Assembly (NCBI RefSeq): GCF_003024195.1
Contig: NZ_KZ679063.1
Location: forward strand, 1 to 64,000
From: Streptomyces dioscori
GTDB lineage: Bacteria > Actinomycetota > Actinomycetes > Streptomycetales > Streptomycetaceae
Direction of reading: 5' to 3'
Length of the DNA stretch: 64,000 nucleotides
The position numbers were made by a program, and so were the translations under genes. Below, one piece after another: positions 50,098-58,368 of this stretch (position 1 is the stretch's first letter; the number at the start of each line of letters is the position of its first letter). The notes beneath the pieces were generated by a model. The model was not told where the DNA came from, searched no databases, and saw only the letters and a list, made by a program, of their open reading frames with translations.

Positions 50098-51042
50098 ATG
50101 TCTGATGTGGCGGTCACGGACGTGCTGTCCGACGTGTTCGACGTGGTGGAAGTGCGGGGGATGATGACCGGCGGGTTCGCGGTCCGCGGACCGTGGGTGT
50201 CCAGGGGCGCGGTGTCCCGGCCGCTCAAGCTGGTCGTGCTGGTCGCGGGATCGGCCCGGATCACGGTGGACGGGCCGGGCGGCCCGGAGGGTCCCGTGGA
50301 GCTCGCCGCGGGCGACGTGGCACTGCTCAACCACCGCACCTGGGTCGACATGCGCGGGGGGCGGGGCGGCGGCGCACCGGTGGAACTGATACCCGGGGCG
50401 GGCTTCGACGCGATGGCGCTGACCGAGGCCGACCTGGCCACTGACGACGTGCTCGTCGGCGGCGAGGTCAGGGTGAGTCCCGCGGGCCTTGCGCTGCTGA
50501 GCATGGCGCTGCCCGGCCTGGTCCGCGTGCACGCGGCGACGCCGGCCGCCTCCCGCCTGGGCGGCATCGTCGAGCGGCTCTTCGACGAGGCATCCGGCGG
50601 ACGGCTGGGTTCGGGGTTCGCCATCCGGCAGAACGGTCAACTGCTGCTGCTGGAGATGCTGCGCGCGTATCTGGAACAGGAGGAGACACCGGTCGGCTGG
50701 CTGCGGCTGCTGGCCGACGAGCCGCTGCGCCCGGCGCTACGGCTGATGCACGAACAGCCCGGGCAGGCCTGGGGGCTGTCGGAACTGGCCCGCGCCGCCG
50801 GGATGTCACGCACCAGCTTCGCCGAGCGGTTCCGCGCCACTGCGGGCACCCCGCCGCTGACGTATCTGTCGCGCTGGCGGATGCTGCTGGCTCAGCGCGC
50901 GTTGCGCGATCAGGACGTCCGGGTCGGCGCCCTCGCCGCGGAACTCGGCTACAGCTCGGAGAGCGCGTTCAGTACCGCGTTCAAACGAGCGGTGGGGGAG
51001 TCACCCCTGCACTACCGGCGACGGCTCCGGGCGACGGCGTAG
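50098..51042 (+). CDS. AraC-family transcriptional regulator with cupin_6 domain (314 aa)
   Basis: N-terminal AraC_binding/cupin_6 ligand domain (residues about 1-190; VVEVRGMMTGGFAVRGPW, GDVALLNHRTWVD) and a C-terminal double helix-turn-helix (WGLSELARAAGMSRTSFAER, LAAELGYSSESAFSTAFKR, ending HYRRR). Cupin_6 regulators usually control a divergent SDR or aldo/keto reductase gene, as here. ATG at 50098 preferred over 50065, which would translate the promoter spacer. Confidence 0.9.
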   Translation: MSDVAVTDVLSDVFDVVEVRGMMTGGFAVRGPWVSRGAVSRPLKLVVLVAGSARITVDGPGGPEGPVELAAGDVALLNHRTWVDMRGGRGGGAPVELIPGAGFDAMALTEADLATDDVLVGGEVRVSPAGLALLSMALPGLVRVHAATPAASRLGGIVERLFDEASGGRLGSGFAIRQNGQLLLLEMLRAYLEQEETPVGWLRLLADEPLRPALRLMHEQPGQAWGLSELARAAGMSRTSFAERFRATAGTPPLTYLSRWRMLLAQRALRDQDVRVGALAAELGYSSESAFSTAFKRAVGESPLHYRRRLRATA

Positions 51043-51120
51043 CCACCTCGGCGGCGTGGCGCCGTCGGCGATTGCGCGCCTGACCGCGAACGGCGCCAGT
51101 GCTCGGTGTGTGGGGGATGT

Positions 51121-51765
51121 TCAGTTCGCGTGCGCGGTGAACGGTCCGACGGTGAACGAGTTCCCGCAGACCTGCAGCCCCGCAGGATCCGCGGACAGGG
51201 AGGCCGTGTTGTTCGGCGGGAAGACCTTGATCCGAGCCGGTTGTGGCCAGCACTTGCCGTCCGTGACGCCCTTGTCGGGGGTCCGCACCACAGCGTGCGC
51301 GGCCTCTCCCGCCTTGAGGACCACATTCTCCGCGGCTCCGCTCTGCGTGCGGGTCGCGGGCTTCCCGATGCGATCACCGTTCTGATCGGTCAGCGACAGG
51401 CCCGGATATCCCTTGAGCGCGCAGCTGCCGTCGCTGATGTTGGTGAGGGTCAGGTCGAAGTACTTGCTGTTCATCTCCTGGCCCGTGGCTTCGAGGCCGG
51501 CGCGCAGACGGTCCGTGGTGCAGTCACTGCCCATGCCCGGGCTGTCCGTGCTGCCCTGCTTCGGGGTTGCCGCGGCGGTATCGCTCGCCGTGGCGGAGTC
51601 CGTGGGCAGGTTGCTTCCGGTCGTTGTGGTGGCGCCCGGACTGTCCGACACCGCACTGGTGGAGGCAGCCTGCGCATCTCCGTCACCACCGCCGCACGCA
51701 CCCAGTCCGAGTACACCCAGCGCGACCAGTCCTGAGACGAGGACGGGCTTGTGAACCTTTTTCAT
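51121..51765 (-). CDS. DUF4232 lipoprotein (214 aa)
   Basis: Lipoprotein signal peptide MKKVHKPVLVSGLVALGVLG with lipobox LGAC, cysteine at residue 24 or so. A Ser/Thr/Ala-rich spacer follows that would cross the cell wall layer, then a DUF4232 beta domain (LRAGLEATGQEMNSKYFDLT, GSCALKGYPGLSLTDQNG). It is anchored on the outside of the membrane and its function is unknown. Start at 51765 places the charged n-region correctly. Upstream in-frame ATGs at 51780 and 51813 are less suitable. It overlaps the end of the next ORF upstream by a few bases. Confidence 0.82.
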   Translation of the reverse strand: MKKVHKPVLVSGLVALGVLGLGACGGGDGDAQAASTSAVSDSPGATTTTGSNLPTDSATASDTAAATPKQGSTDSPGMGSDCTTDRLRAGLEATGQEMNSKYFDLTLTNISDGSCALKGYPGLSLTDQNGDRIGKPATRTQSGAAENVVLKAGEAAHAVVRTPDKGVTDGKCWPQPARIKVFPPNNTASLSADPAGLQVCGNSFTVGPFTAHAN

Positions 51766-52145
51766 TCCGTTGGCACCCATGCCGGTTCGGCTGTCCACCC
51801 CGAACGAAAACATGCATGCACCACGCAGTTCGGTGCGCCGGGATCAACATGACCGCGCGTCGCCCGCCCACTCGCTCGGCGCGTACCCCGCCGACGCCAT
51901 GACCAGGTGTGCCCCCGGGGGCCGGTCGCTCCAGCCGTTCGTCCTGCGCCTGCAAAAACTATGCTCATTCCCTGCGGGGAAGTCACCCGCAACCTCGCCG
52001 CTCCGTGCTCGGAGAGCAACTGATCGCGGAGGTCAGCAGGCAGTGCGCCGTCGCACACAGCCACCGCGAACCCACAAGCTGAGCAGATGACCTCGATGTC
52101 CCACCGCAAGGAGCCGCCCACCAGGGCCCGGACGTCGTCGTCCAT
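51762..52145 (-). pseudogene. Head of a small actinobacterial hypothetical protein, tail scrambled
   Basis: The first about 55 residues (MDDDVRALVGGSLRWDIEVI, CSACGFAVAVCDGALPADLR, LLSEHGAARLRV) look like the start of a conserved small Streptomyces protein that normally continues with an L7/L12-like C-terminal domain. After about residue 56 the reading becomes Arg/Gly/Trp-rich low-complexity sequence and ends within the start of the lipoprotein gene. This looks like a frameshift or deletion. A CxxC pair plus a third Cys could bind metal in the intact family. A functional short form cannot be ruled out. Confidence 0.5.
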
Positions 52146-52497
52146 GAAGGTAGGGGTTCCCGCGCGGTCGGCGCGCCGCAGACGTACGACGTATCAGCGC
52201 AGGTCCATGCCCGACTGTGGCCATGAAGTCCCGCAGGCCGTCCGGGCTCTGACGGCGCCCTGTACTGCCGATCGCAGTGCAGGGCCCGTCCTGCGTGTGG
52301 ATGTTGGGCGCTGTGACCTCTGATCCGATGCATCGTCGCAGACCCACCGGTTCGTCATCTCACCGCTGTAATAGGCGAGTTGCAGTGTGACGTGAGTGGA
52401 AGGTGGGAAGAAATCGCACACGGCTGTCGAGGCACGGAGAGCTTGCTCGGCAGGTTCGGACAGGACGAGCGCCGACCACGCGTCAGGAGACCGATCA
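52146..52497. other. 352-base gap upstream of the Endo H-like gene
   Basis: No gene is supported on either strand and no TGTCACA-type site is present. The AGGAG ribosome site of the next gene is at 52485-52489. Confidence 0.5.
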
Positions 52498-53418
52498 ATG
52501 ATGCTCACGCTTGTACGGAGCAGGGTGCAGGCCGCCGTGGTCGTACTTTCGACCGTCGCGGCCCTCGCCCTCGGCTCGACCGTCACGACCCACGCCACAG
52601 CGGCCCCGGCGCTCGCGAAGGCGGGGCCGACGGCGGTGGCGTACGTGGAGGTCAACAACAACAGCATGCTGAACGTCGGCAAGTACACCCTCGCCAACGG
52701 CGGCGACACCGTCTTCGACGTGGCCGTGATCTTCGCGGCGAACATCAACTACGACACGGGCACGAAGACGGCAAAACTGTACTTCAACGAGAACGTGCAG
52801 CGCGTCCTCGACAACGCCGCCACCCAGATACGGCCGCTGCAGCAGAAGGGCATCAAGGTCGTCCTGTCGGTGCTGGGCAACCATCAGGGGGCGGGCTTCG
52901 CCAACTTCCCGTCGCAGCAGACGGCATCGGCGTTCGCCAAGCAGCTGTCCGACACGGTGACCAGGTACGGTCTCGACGGCATCGACTTCGACGACGAATA
53001 CGCCGAGTACGGCAACAACGGCACCGGACAGCCCAATGCCAGCTCGTTCGTCCATCTGGTGACCGCGCTCCGAGCCAACATGCCGGACAAGATCATCAGC
53101 CTCTACAACATCGGACCGTCCGCATCCCGTCTGTCCTACGGCGGTGTCGACATCTCGTCCAAGTTCACCTACGCCTGGAACCCGTACTACGGGTCCTGGC
53201 AGGTCCCCGGCATCGGACTGCCCAAGTCGAAACTGTCGCCGGCAGCCGTCGAGATCGGCAGGACTTCGCAGAGCACGGTCACCACGCTTGCCCGCCGCAC
53301 CGTGAGCGAGGGATACGGAGTCTTCCTGACGTACAACCTCAACGGCGCCGACCGCAGCGCGGACATCTCCGCGTTCACCAGGGAGTTGTACGGCAGTACG
53401 GCCGTCTACACACCGTGA
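52498..53418 (+). CDS. Endo-beta-N-acetylglucosaminidase, Endo H type, GH18 (306 aa)
   Basis: Secreted enzyme that cuts the chitobiose core of high-mannose N-glycans. Signal peptide at residues 1-36 (MMLTLVRSRVQAAVVVLSTV, cleavage near ATA-AP). The mature part is very close to Streptomyces plicatus Endo H: VAYVEVNNNSMLNVGKYTLA, VLSVLGNHQGAGFANFPSQQ and the GH18 motif DGIDFDDE at 160-167 with Glu167 as acid and Asp165 as substrate-assisted stabiliser. Length equals the known 313-residue precursor within a few residues. ATG with AGGAG eight bases upstream. Stands alone in + orientation. Confidence 0.95.
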   Translation: MMLTLVRSRVQAAVVVLSTVAALALGSTVTTHATAAPALAKAGPTAVAYVEVNNNSMLNVGKYTLANGGDTVFDVAVIFAANINYDTGTKTAKLYFNENVQRVLDNAATQIRPLQQKGIKVVLSVLGNHQGAGFANFPSQQTASAFAKQLSDTVTRYGLDGIDFDDEYAEYGNNGTGQPNASSFVHLVTALRANMPDKIISLYNIGPSASRLSYGGVDISSKFTYAWNPYYGSWQVPGIGLPKSKLSPAAVEIGRTSQSTVTTLARRTVSEGYGVFLTYNLNGADRSADISAFTRELYGSTAVYTP

Positions 53419-53466
53419 AGCGAACACTCGCTTCGGCGTGTGGGGTTGCGTACGAACTGCGGATCC

Positions 53467-53520
53467 TGCCGATGCCGATGCCGATGCCGATGCCGATGCC
53501 GATGCCGATGCCGATGCCGA
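53467..53520. repeat. Hexanucleotide repeat, nine copies of TGCCGA
   Basis: Uninterrupted 54-base run of TGCCGA between the Endo H-like and LRR genes. It is not in either gene. Such runs change length by slippage. Confidence 0.95.
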
Positions 53521-53642
53521 TCCGAGGCATGACGGATGACGTCGTCGCTGAACGGTTGAACGGTTGAACGGCTCTGCGGCTGAGCGGCGAGCTGTGGCCG
53601 GTGTTCGGGGGGCGCCAGGAACGGAGTTGTAAGGTTCTGGCC

Positions 53643-55511
53643 ATGACTTCGATCACCGGCCGCGGAGACCTGGACGAACTCGTCGTGGCCTTCTCCGAGT
53701 TTCTCGACACGGCGAATCAGGCTCAGGCGCGCAAGGCGGTACGCGAGTTGGTGGTGGTCGTCGACAACGGAGCCGCGCTGGAGCTGGCAGCCCGTTTCGC
53801 GCCGGTCGCGGACCTCGCCCTGGACACACTGCTGCGGCTGTGGCCGACGGCCGGAGACCCGGACGGCTACGCCGAGGCACTGCTGGTGCCGGCCTTCCGC
53901 CGTGAGGGCCGCACGGAGCTGACATTGAAGCGCGTGACCTCGCTGTCGGGCCTGCGGCACCTGACCATGCTGCGCACACTGACGGTGGACCGCTGCAAGG
54001 ACATAACCGACCTCACGGAACTGAGCGCGCTCACCGACCTGCGCCACCTCGACCTGAATGGCTGCGCGGGAGTCGAGGACCTGACCCCGCTCAGCGGACT
54101 CACCCGGCTCACCTGGCTGAGCCTGCACCGTTGCCGTCCGGTGTCCGACGTCAAACCGCTGCTGTCCCTCGGTCAATTGCGTCACCTCGACCTGAGTATC
54201 ACTCGGGTCACCTCGGTGATGGATTTCTCGGCAGCGTTCCCCCTGCTCGATCACCTGAACCTGCGCGGCTGCCGGTCCTTCACCTCCCCGGCGCAGCTTT
54301 CCGGCCTGACCCGCCTCACCCACCTCGATGTCGGCTGGACGGCCGTGCGTGACCTGACCGGCCTGACGAACGTGCCCGCACTCGCCTCCCTGCGACTGGA
54401 GAGCTGCAAGCAGCTTCGTGACCTGACCGGCATCGCCGCGGCGGTGAATCTCTCCGAGCTGGTCATCAAGGATTGCCCCCGTTTCCAGTCCCTCCGCGGC
54501 TTCGGCCACCACCCTCGCCTGACGAAGCTGGAGATCAAGGGCTGTCCGGACCTGTTCGACCTGCACGGGCTCTCCGCGCTGACGCACTTGGCGGAGCTGC
54601 GGATCGCGGACAGCGAGCGGTTCGCCTCCGTCGCGGGAGTCGGATCCCTGCCCTCCCTGGAAAAGATCACCTTCGAGAACTGCCCCGCGCTGTCGGACGT
54701 CACCGACCTGGCCGGACTCACCGGCGCGTTCCGGCTTCATCTGGACGGGCTCGGCCTGATCCGGGACCTGTCCCCGTTCGCCTCCCTCCCCGGTCTCCGC
54801 GGACTGGGTCTCGACAGGTGTTCCGGGCTGCTGGACCTCACCGGTCTCGGCCCCCGCAGCGCCCTGCAGGAACTGGCCGTCAGCCGTTGCGACAGCCTGG
54901 GCAGTCCGGGTGACCCGGGTGATCTGCCGACTCTGCGTGAACTGGGGTTCAGTGGTCTTCCCCTGCTCACCGACCTCGGCCGCCTGGACGGCCTGACCGC
55001 ACTCACCAAGGTCGGTGTGCGGGACTGCCATGCGCTCAAGGACATCAGCGGACTGGCCGGCACCCCGGTCACCGACCTGACACTCCACTGGACCCCGGGC
55101 CTCGACTCGCTCGACGTCCTGGAGACGTGTCCCGACCTGCGCGTACTGAGCGTGGACCGGATTCCGCAGCTTACGGATTTCCCCGCCCTTCACTCCCTGA
55201 CCCGCCTCTACCTCTCCCACCTGCACTGGGAGAGTCTGTCGCCCCTGGCCGGTCTCACCTCGCTCCAGTCCCTGCGCATGGGCTACCTGGACGAAGTGAC
55301 GGACATCAGTACGCTGGCCGATCTGCCCGACCTCTGCGAACTCCACTTCGGCGGCCACCATGCCCTCACCGAACTCGGCCCCCTGCTCAAGATGAAGTCG
55401 TTGCGACGGCTCAACAAGTCACTGCAGATGAACGGACAGATACTGCAAGGCCGACGGGATCCCGTCCTGAGCGAACTCGCGGCACGCGGACTCGCGATCG
55501 ACCAGCGCTGA
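53643..55511 (+). CDS. Stand-alone leucine-rich-repeat protein (622 aa)
   Basis: The first about 90 residues are helical (DELVVAFSEFLDTANQAQAR, LELAARFAPVADLALDTLLR). From about 100 to 590 roughly twenty leucine-rich repeats of 22-24 residues follow, of the type LTxLRHLDLxGCxGVxDLTPLSG. Many carry Cys at the turn, like the cysteine-containing or bacterial-type LRRs attached to NACHT proteins in Streptomyces. No ATPase, toxin, membrane or secretion signal is present, so it is a cytosolic binding scaffold of unknown partner. ATG with AAGG upstream. The end of the gene, GACCAGCGCTGA, is the first unit of a 13-bp repeat. Confidence 0.85.
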   Translation: MTSITGRGDLDELVVAFSEFLDTANQAQARKAVRELVVVVDNGAALELAARFAPVADLALDTLLRLWPTAGDPDGYAEALLVPAFRREGRTELTLKRVTSLSGLRHLTMLRTLTVDRCKDITDLTELSALTDLRHLDLNGCAGVEDLTPLSGLTRLTWLSLHRCRPVSDVKPLLSLGQLRHLDLSITRVTSVMDFSAAFPLLDHLNLRGCRSFTSPAQLSGLTRLTHLDVGWTAVRDLTGLTNVPALASLRLESCKQLRDLTGIAAAVNLSELVIKDCPRFQSLRGFGHHPRLTKLEIKGCPDLFDLHGLSALTHLAELRIADSERFASVAGVGSLPSLEKITFENCPALSDVTDLAGLTGAFRLHLDGLGLIRDLSPFASLPGLRGLGLDRCSGLLDLTGLGPRSALQELAVSRCDSLGSPGDPGDLPTLRELGFSGLPLLTDLGRLDGLTALTKVGVRDCHALKDISGLAGTPVTDLTLHWTPGLDSLDVLETCPDLRVLSVDRIPQLTDFPALHSLTRLYLSHLHWESLSPLAGLTSLQSLRMGYLDEVTDISTLADLPDLCELHFGGHHALTELGPLLKMKSLRRLNKSLQMNGQILQGRRDPVLSELAARGLAIDQR

Positions 55512-55565
55512 CGACCAGAGTCCACAACCAGCGCTGACGACCAGCGCTGACGACCAGGGCTGACG
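55501..55565. repeat. 13-bp tandem repeat beginning inside the LRR stop codon
   Basis: Five units of ACCAGCGCTGACG (55501-55513, a diverged copy, then 55527-55539, 55540-55552, 55553-55565). The first contains the TGA of the LRR gene, so the 3' end of the gene has been multiplied. Confidence 0.8.
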
Positions 55566-55607
55566 ATCTGGGCTGTCCGCCACCGACACCGCAGCTGACC
55601 GCGACCA

Positions 55608-55682
55608 TGATCCAGTGGTTGCCGGATCCGGGGTCACCGGAGGGCAGGTTCCGCGTGGCGCCCAGGGCGAGCGGGGTGCCGA
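55608..55682 (-). pseudogene. 75-bp fragment of a GH43-type gene
   Basis: Identical at 72 of 75 positions to bases 23151-23225 inside the GH43 gene, on the same strand, encoding GTPLALGATRNLPSGDPGSG. No further homology is visible on either side. It is an orphan piece of that gene or of a close relative, left by recombination or decay. Confidence 0.8.
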
Positions 55683-55729
55683 AAACGGCGATCGGCGTTC
55701 TTGGACGGCCGGCGCACTCGAATGGCTGA

Positions 55730-56593
55730 TCAGAGCACCGGTGGTCCCGCCTCGATGCGGCGCAGAACCGGGAGGAGGCGGTCCAGGTCGGGGCCGGTCT
55801 GGACCTGTCGCTCGTCCCACCAGGTGGCACCGGCGTCGTGCAGGGGCCCGACGACGTCCCGTGCCTTCGCTGCGTCCGGGGGCGTGGCGCCGCCGAGTAC
55901 GAACTCGAAGGGGCGCTCGGCCCCGGCCGGGCGGTGCCCGCGCACATAGCCGACCAGTTCGCGTACCTCCGCCACGTCCGGCACATGACCGTGTCGGGCC
56001 GACTCGAAGAGCGGCACAGCGCCGTCCCACCGCGCTGCCCGCCTCATGGGCGCGGGACGCGGCCAGAACCCGCCGATCCACACGGGCGGACCGGGCCGTT
56101 GCGCGGTGGCGGGCAGCAGCGTCACATCCCGGACCTCGTAGTGCCGGCCGTGGTGGTTGACCGCCTCGCCGGACCAGAAGCGGCGCAGCAGATCCAGTCC
56201 CTCGTCCAGCCGCTCGGCGAGTACGCGTGGCTCGGCGGCGTCGCCGAAGCTGCGGTATTCGTCCTCGACCGGTCCGCCCAGGCCGGCGGCGAAGATCACC
56301 CGGCCGCCGCTGAGGTGGTCAAGGGTGGCCACCTGGCGGGCCAGTTGCTGCGGACGGTAGCGGGGGACCGGCGTCAACAGGGTGCCCAGCCGGATCCTGG
56401 AGGTCGCCAGCGCGGCCGCGGTCAGCAGCATCCAGGGATCTCCGAAGGGACGCCCTTGGTGCTGACGGTGCAGGATGTGGTCCCAGACGAAGAGCCCGTC
56501 CCAGCCGGCCTGTTCGGCGGCCGCTGCCGCCGTCGCGACGTTGCGGGGGTCGGCGAAGTCACCGAAGTTCGGGATGTTCACGGAGAAGCGCAT
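55730..56593 (-). CDS. LLM-class (luciferase-like) flavin/F420-dependent oxidoreductase (287 aa)
   Basis: TIM barrel of the bacterial luciferase superfamily. Typical blocks are MRFSVNIPNFGDFADPRNVA at the N-terminus, WDGLFVWDHILHRQ, TSRIRLGTLLTPVPRYRPQQ, ATLDHLSGGRVIFAAGLGGP and PPVWIGGFWPRPA. The pattern suits either FMN/FADH2-dependent monooxygenases or F420-dependent reductases common in actinobacteria. The substrate cannot be told. Start MRFSVNIPNF is the usual first strand. Neighbours are unrelated, so it is probably transcribed alone. Confidence 0.88.
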   Translation of the reverse strand: MRFSVNIPNFGDFADPRNVATAAAAAEQAGWDGLFVWDHILHRQHQGRPFGDPWMLLTAAALATSRIRLGTLLTPVPRYRPQQLARQVATLDHLSGGRVIFAAGLGGPVEDEYRSFGDAAEPRVLAERLDEGLDLLRRFWSGEAVNHHGRHYEVRDVTLLPATAQRPGPPVWIGGFWPRPAPMRRAARWDGAVPLFESARHGHVPDVAEVRELVGYVRGHRPAGAERPFEFVLGGATPPDAAKARDVVGPLHDAGATWWDERQVQTGPDLDRLLPVLRRIEAGPPVL

Positions 56594-56720
56594 CCCAGCA
56601 GGATGCGCAGCTGACCACGCTCCAGCAACCGGATTCGGATACAGGTGTCCGGGGCGAGTCGCCGGAGTGGAGCCTCGCCGCCCGGATCCGTCCGGGCGGC
56701 GCGCCCCGTCGTTGTGGATG

Positions 56721-56990
56721 TCAGGTGTCCAGGCGCTCTTCCAGGCGGACGGTCACCGTGTCTCCTGCCTCTTTGCCGATCTTTTTGCGTACGTCCGCCT
56801 TCACCGGCAGCTTGTGTGTGCCGTCTCCCAGAGCCATGAACGAACTTCGGAACGGGTGACCGTCGATCGTGCCCCTCACCTTCACCAGGCCGCGGGTGCC
56901 GAAGAACTCGGCCGACTCGGGCCACACGACATAGGTCCAACCGCCGTTCTCGGGGCTTTTCCGCAGGGTCGCAGTGAACTGTTTTTCCAT
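56721..56990 (-). CDS. DUF1905 family protein (89 aa)
   Basis: Small beta-barrel protein of the DUF1905 family: QFTATLRKSPENGGWTYVVW, VRGTIDGHPFRSSFMALGDG, HKLPVKADVRKKIGKEAGDT, closing VTVRLEERLD. These are often fused to or next to YdeI/OmdA domains, which are absent here. Cytoplasmic, function unknown. Weak ribosome site before the ATG at 56990. Directly upstream is a VOC-like remnant. Confidence 0.85.
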   Translation of the reverse strand: MEKQFTATLRKSPENGGWTYVVWPESAEFFGTRGLVKVRGTIDGHPFRSSFMALGDGTHKLPVKADVRKKIGKEAGDTVTVRLEERLDT

Positions 56991-57007
56991 CGCGCATAAC
57001 CGCCTGT

Positions 57008-57224
57008 TCAGGAGCTATCGACGAGAATGAGGTCATTGCCGTCCGGGTCTCGCACAGCGAACATGGGGGCGCCAGGACCCCGTGCGTATCCGTATCCGTA
57101 TCCGTTCCGTATTCGTAGCCGCATCGACGGCGCGTGCGTACAGTCCGCTTGTGGTGTTCACCAGGTAGGACTGAGGCAGGCGGGGAAACTCATCGCTGAC
57201 GCGAAGGTGACTTGAGAGCCTCAC
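57008..57224 (-). pseudogene. Remnant of a VOC/glyoxalase-fold protein with a repeat insertion
   Basis: The C-terminal strand APMFAVRDPDGNDLILVDSS followed by TGA (57010-57008) is a standard ending of VOC proteins. Just before it three TATCCG hexamers (57087-57104) encode Gly-Tyr repeats and the frame changes. Upstream in the other frame is SGLYARAVDAATNTE, resembling the VOC helix. The first half of the barrel is not recognisable. The hexamer expansion and frameshift have probably inactivated it. Confidence 0.6.
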
Positions 57225-57277
57225 GTGGACATCACTTCAGCGGTGAGTGCCGCGCGCAGGGCTGCCGTGCCGATCGG

Positions 57278-58312
57278 TTACGAGCCGGGCCGTGCCCCGA
57301 TGCCGTGGGCGAGGAGGCTCTCCGCGGTCTCAGCGATGGTGTCCTCGATGGGCCGCGCCCGCCACCCGAGAAGCCTCTCCGCCTTGCTGCTCGTGGCATC
57401 GAGATCCCGGCCGAGCTGGTGCCTGAGCAGACGCAGCTCCGGGTTCACGGCGCCCAGCGCGCGTGCGAGCCACACGGGCAGTTCCCGGGTCGGGGCCTTC
57501 GCGGCGCGCTCGCCCAGGCGGTCGCGCAGGATGCGTGCGATGTCGACGACGCGCAGGCTGGAACCGGCGACCGCGAGGAAGCGCTCGCCGTCGGCCGCCG
57601 GATCGGTCATCGCGCGCATATGCAGATCCGCGACGTCGCGGACGTCGACGAAGCCCATCCCGAAGGGAGGGCACGCGGGGACCCGGCCTTCGAGCATCCT
57701 GCGCACCAGGCGCAGGGACGGCGGGTCGTCCGGTCCGAGGAGCGGTCCGAGGACCCCCACCGGATGGATCGCCGCCAGTTCCATGCCGCCGCCCTCATCG
57801 GTGACGAACTGCCAGGCGGCGCGTTCGGCGAGTGTTTTGGACCGTTGGTAGGGCGGGATGTCGCCGTCGACGTTCGTCCAGTCCTCCTCGGTGAACGGAG
57901 CCGTACGCCGGGGGTGCCCGATGCCGATGGCGCCGAAGGCGCTCGTCAGGACGACCCGGCGTACCCGTGCGTCGCGGGCGGCGCGCAGGACCCGCAGGAC
58001 GCCTTCGCGCGCGGGGATCACCAGTTCGTCGTCGTTCGCCGGCGCGCGCCGCAGGGTCGGCGACGCGACGTGGAGGACGAAGTCGCAGTCGGCGACGGCG
58101 TCGTCCCAGCCTTCGGGGTGTTCGAGGTCGGCGCGCACGACCGTGAGCCGGTCGTCGTCGAGGGGGGCTGCCGCACGGAGCCAGGAGCGCAGTTCCGGCT
58201 CGCGTCGCAGGTCGCGGACCGTGGTGCGTACGGTGTGTCCGGCGTCGAGCAGGGTCAGGACGCACCAGCTCCCGACGAATCCCGTTCCTCCGGTGACCAG
58301 TACCTGTGCCAT
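57278..58312 (-). CDS. NAD-dependent epimerase / dihydroflavonol-reductase-like protein (344 aa)
   Basis: Extended SDR with VLVTGGTGFVGSWCVLTLLD at the N-terminus, VLHVASPTLRR, VVLTSAFGAIGIG and PPYQRSKTLAERAAW, so Ser, Tyr and Lys are present. It resembles aldehyde/ketone reductases of the YfcH/DFR type. The start MAQVLVTG at 58312 is six bases after AGGAG. The ATG two codons earlier touches the ribosome site. It lies 56 bases downstream of the aldo/keto reductase on the same strand and is probably in its TetR-controlled operon. Confidence 0.88.
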   Translation of the reverse strand: MAQVLVTGGTGFVGSWCVLTLLDAGHTVRTTVRDLRREPELRSWLRAAAPLDDDRLTVVRADLEHPEGWDDAVADCDFVLHVASPTLRRAPANDDELVIPAREGVLRVLRAARDARVRRVVLTSAFGAIGIGHPRRTAPFTEEDWTNVDGDIPPYQRSKTLAERAAWQFVTDEGGGMELAAIHPVGVLGPLLGPDDPPSLRLVRRMLEGRVPACPPFGMGFVDVRDVADLHMRAMTDPAADGERFLAVAGSSLRVVDIARILRDRLGERAAKAPTRELPVWLARALGAVNPELRLLRHQLGRDLDATSSKAERLLGWRARPIEDTIAETAESLLAHGIGARPGS

Positions 58313-58368
58313 TCTCATCTCCTCAGCTCATGAGTCGCATGTCAGGGGGCCGGGGCGGACGGCGGGGT

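Noticed and set aside
53467..53520. CRISPR-like array
   Set aside because: Six-base units without spacers are a microsatellite; no cas genes in the window.
53406..55361. A 651-codon minus-strand frame rich in Gln and Glu
   Set aside because: Antisense to the LRR gene; its apparent repeats are the LRR repeats read backwards, and a His-Arg run comes from the hexamer.
53643..55511. LRR protein as a complete antiphage system
   Set aside because: No ATPase, nuclease or other effector gene is adjacent; only a binding scaffold can be supported.
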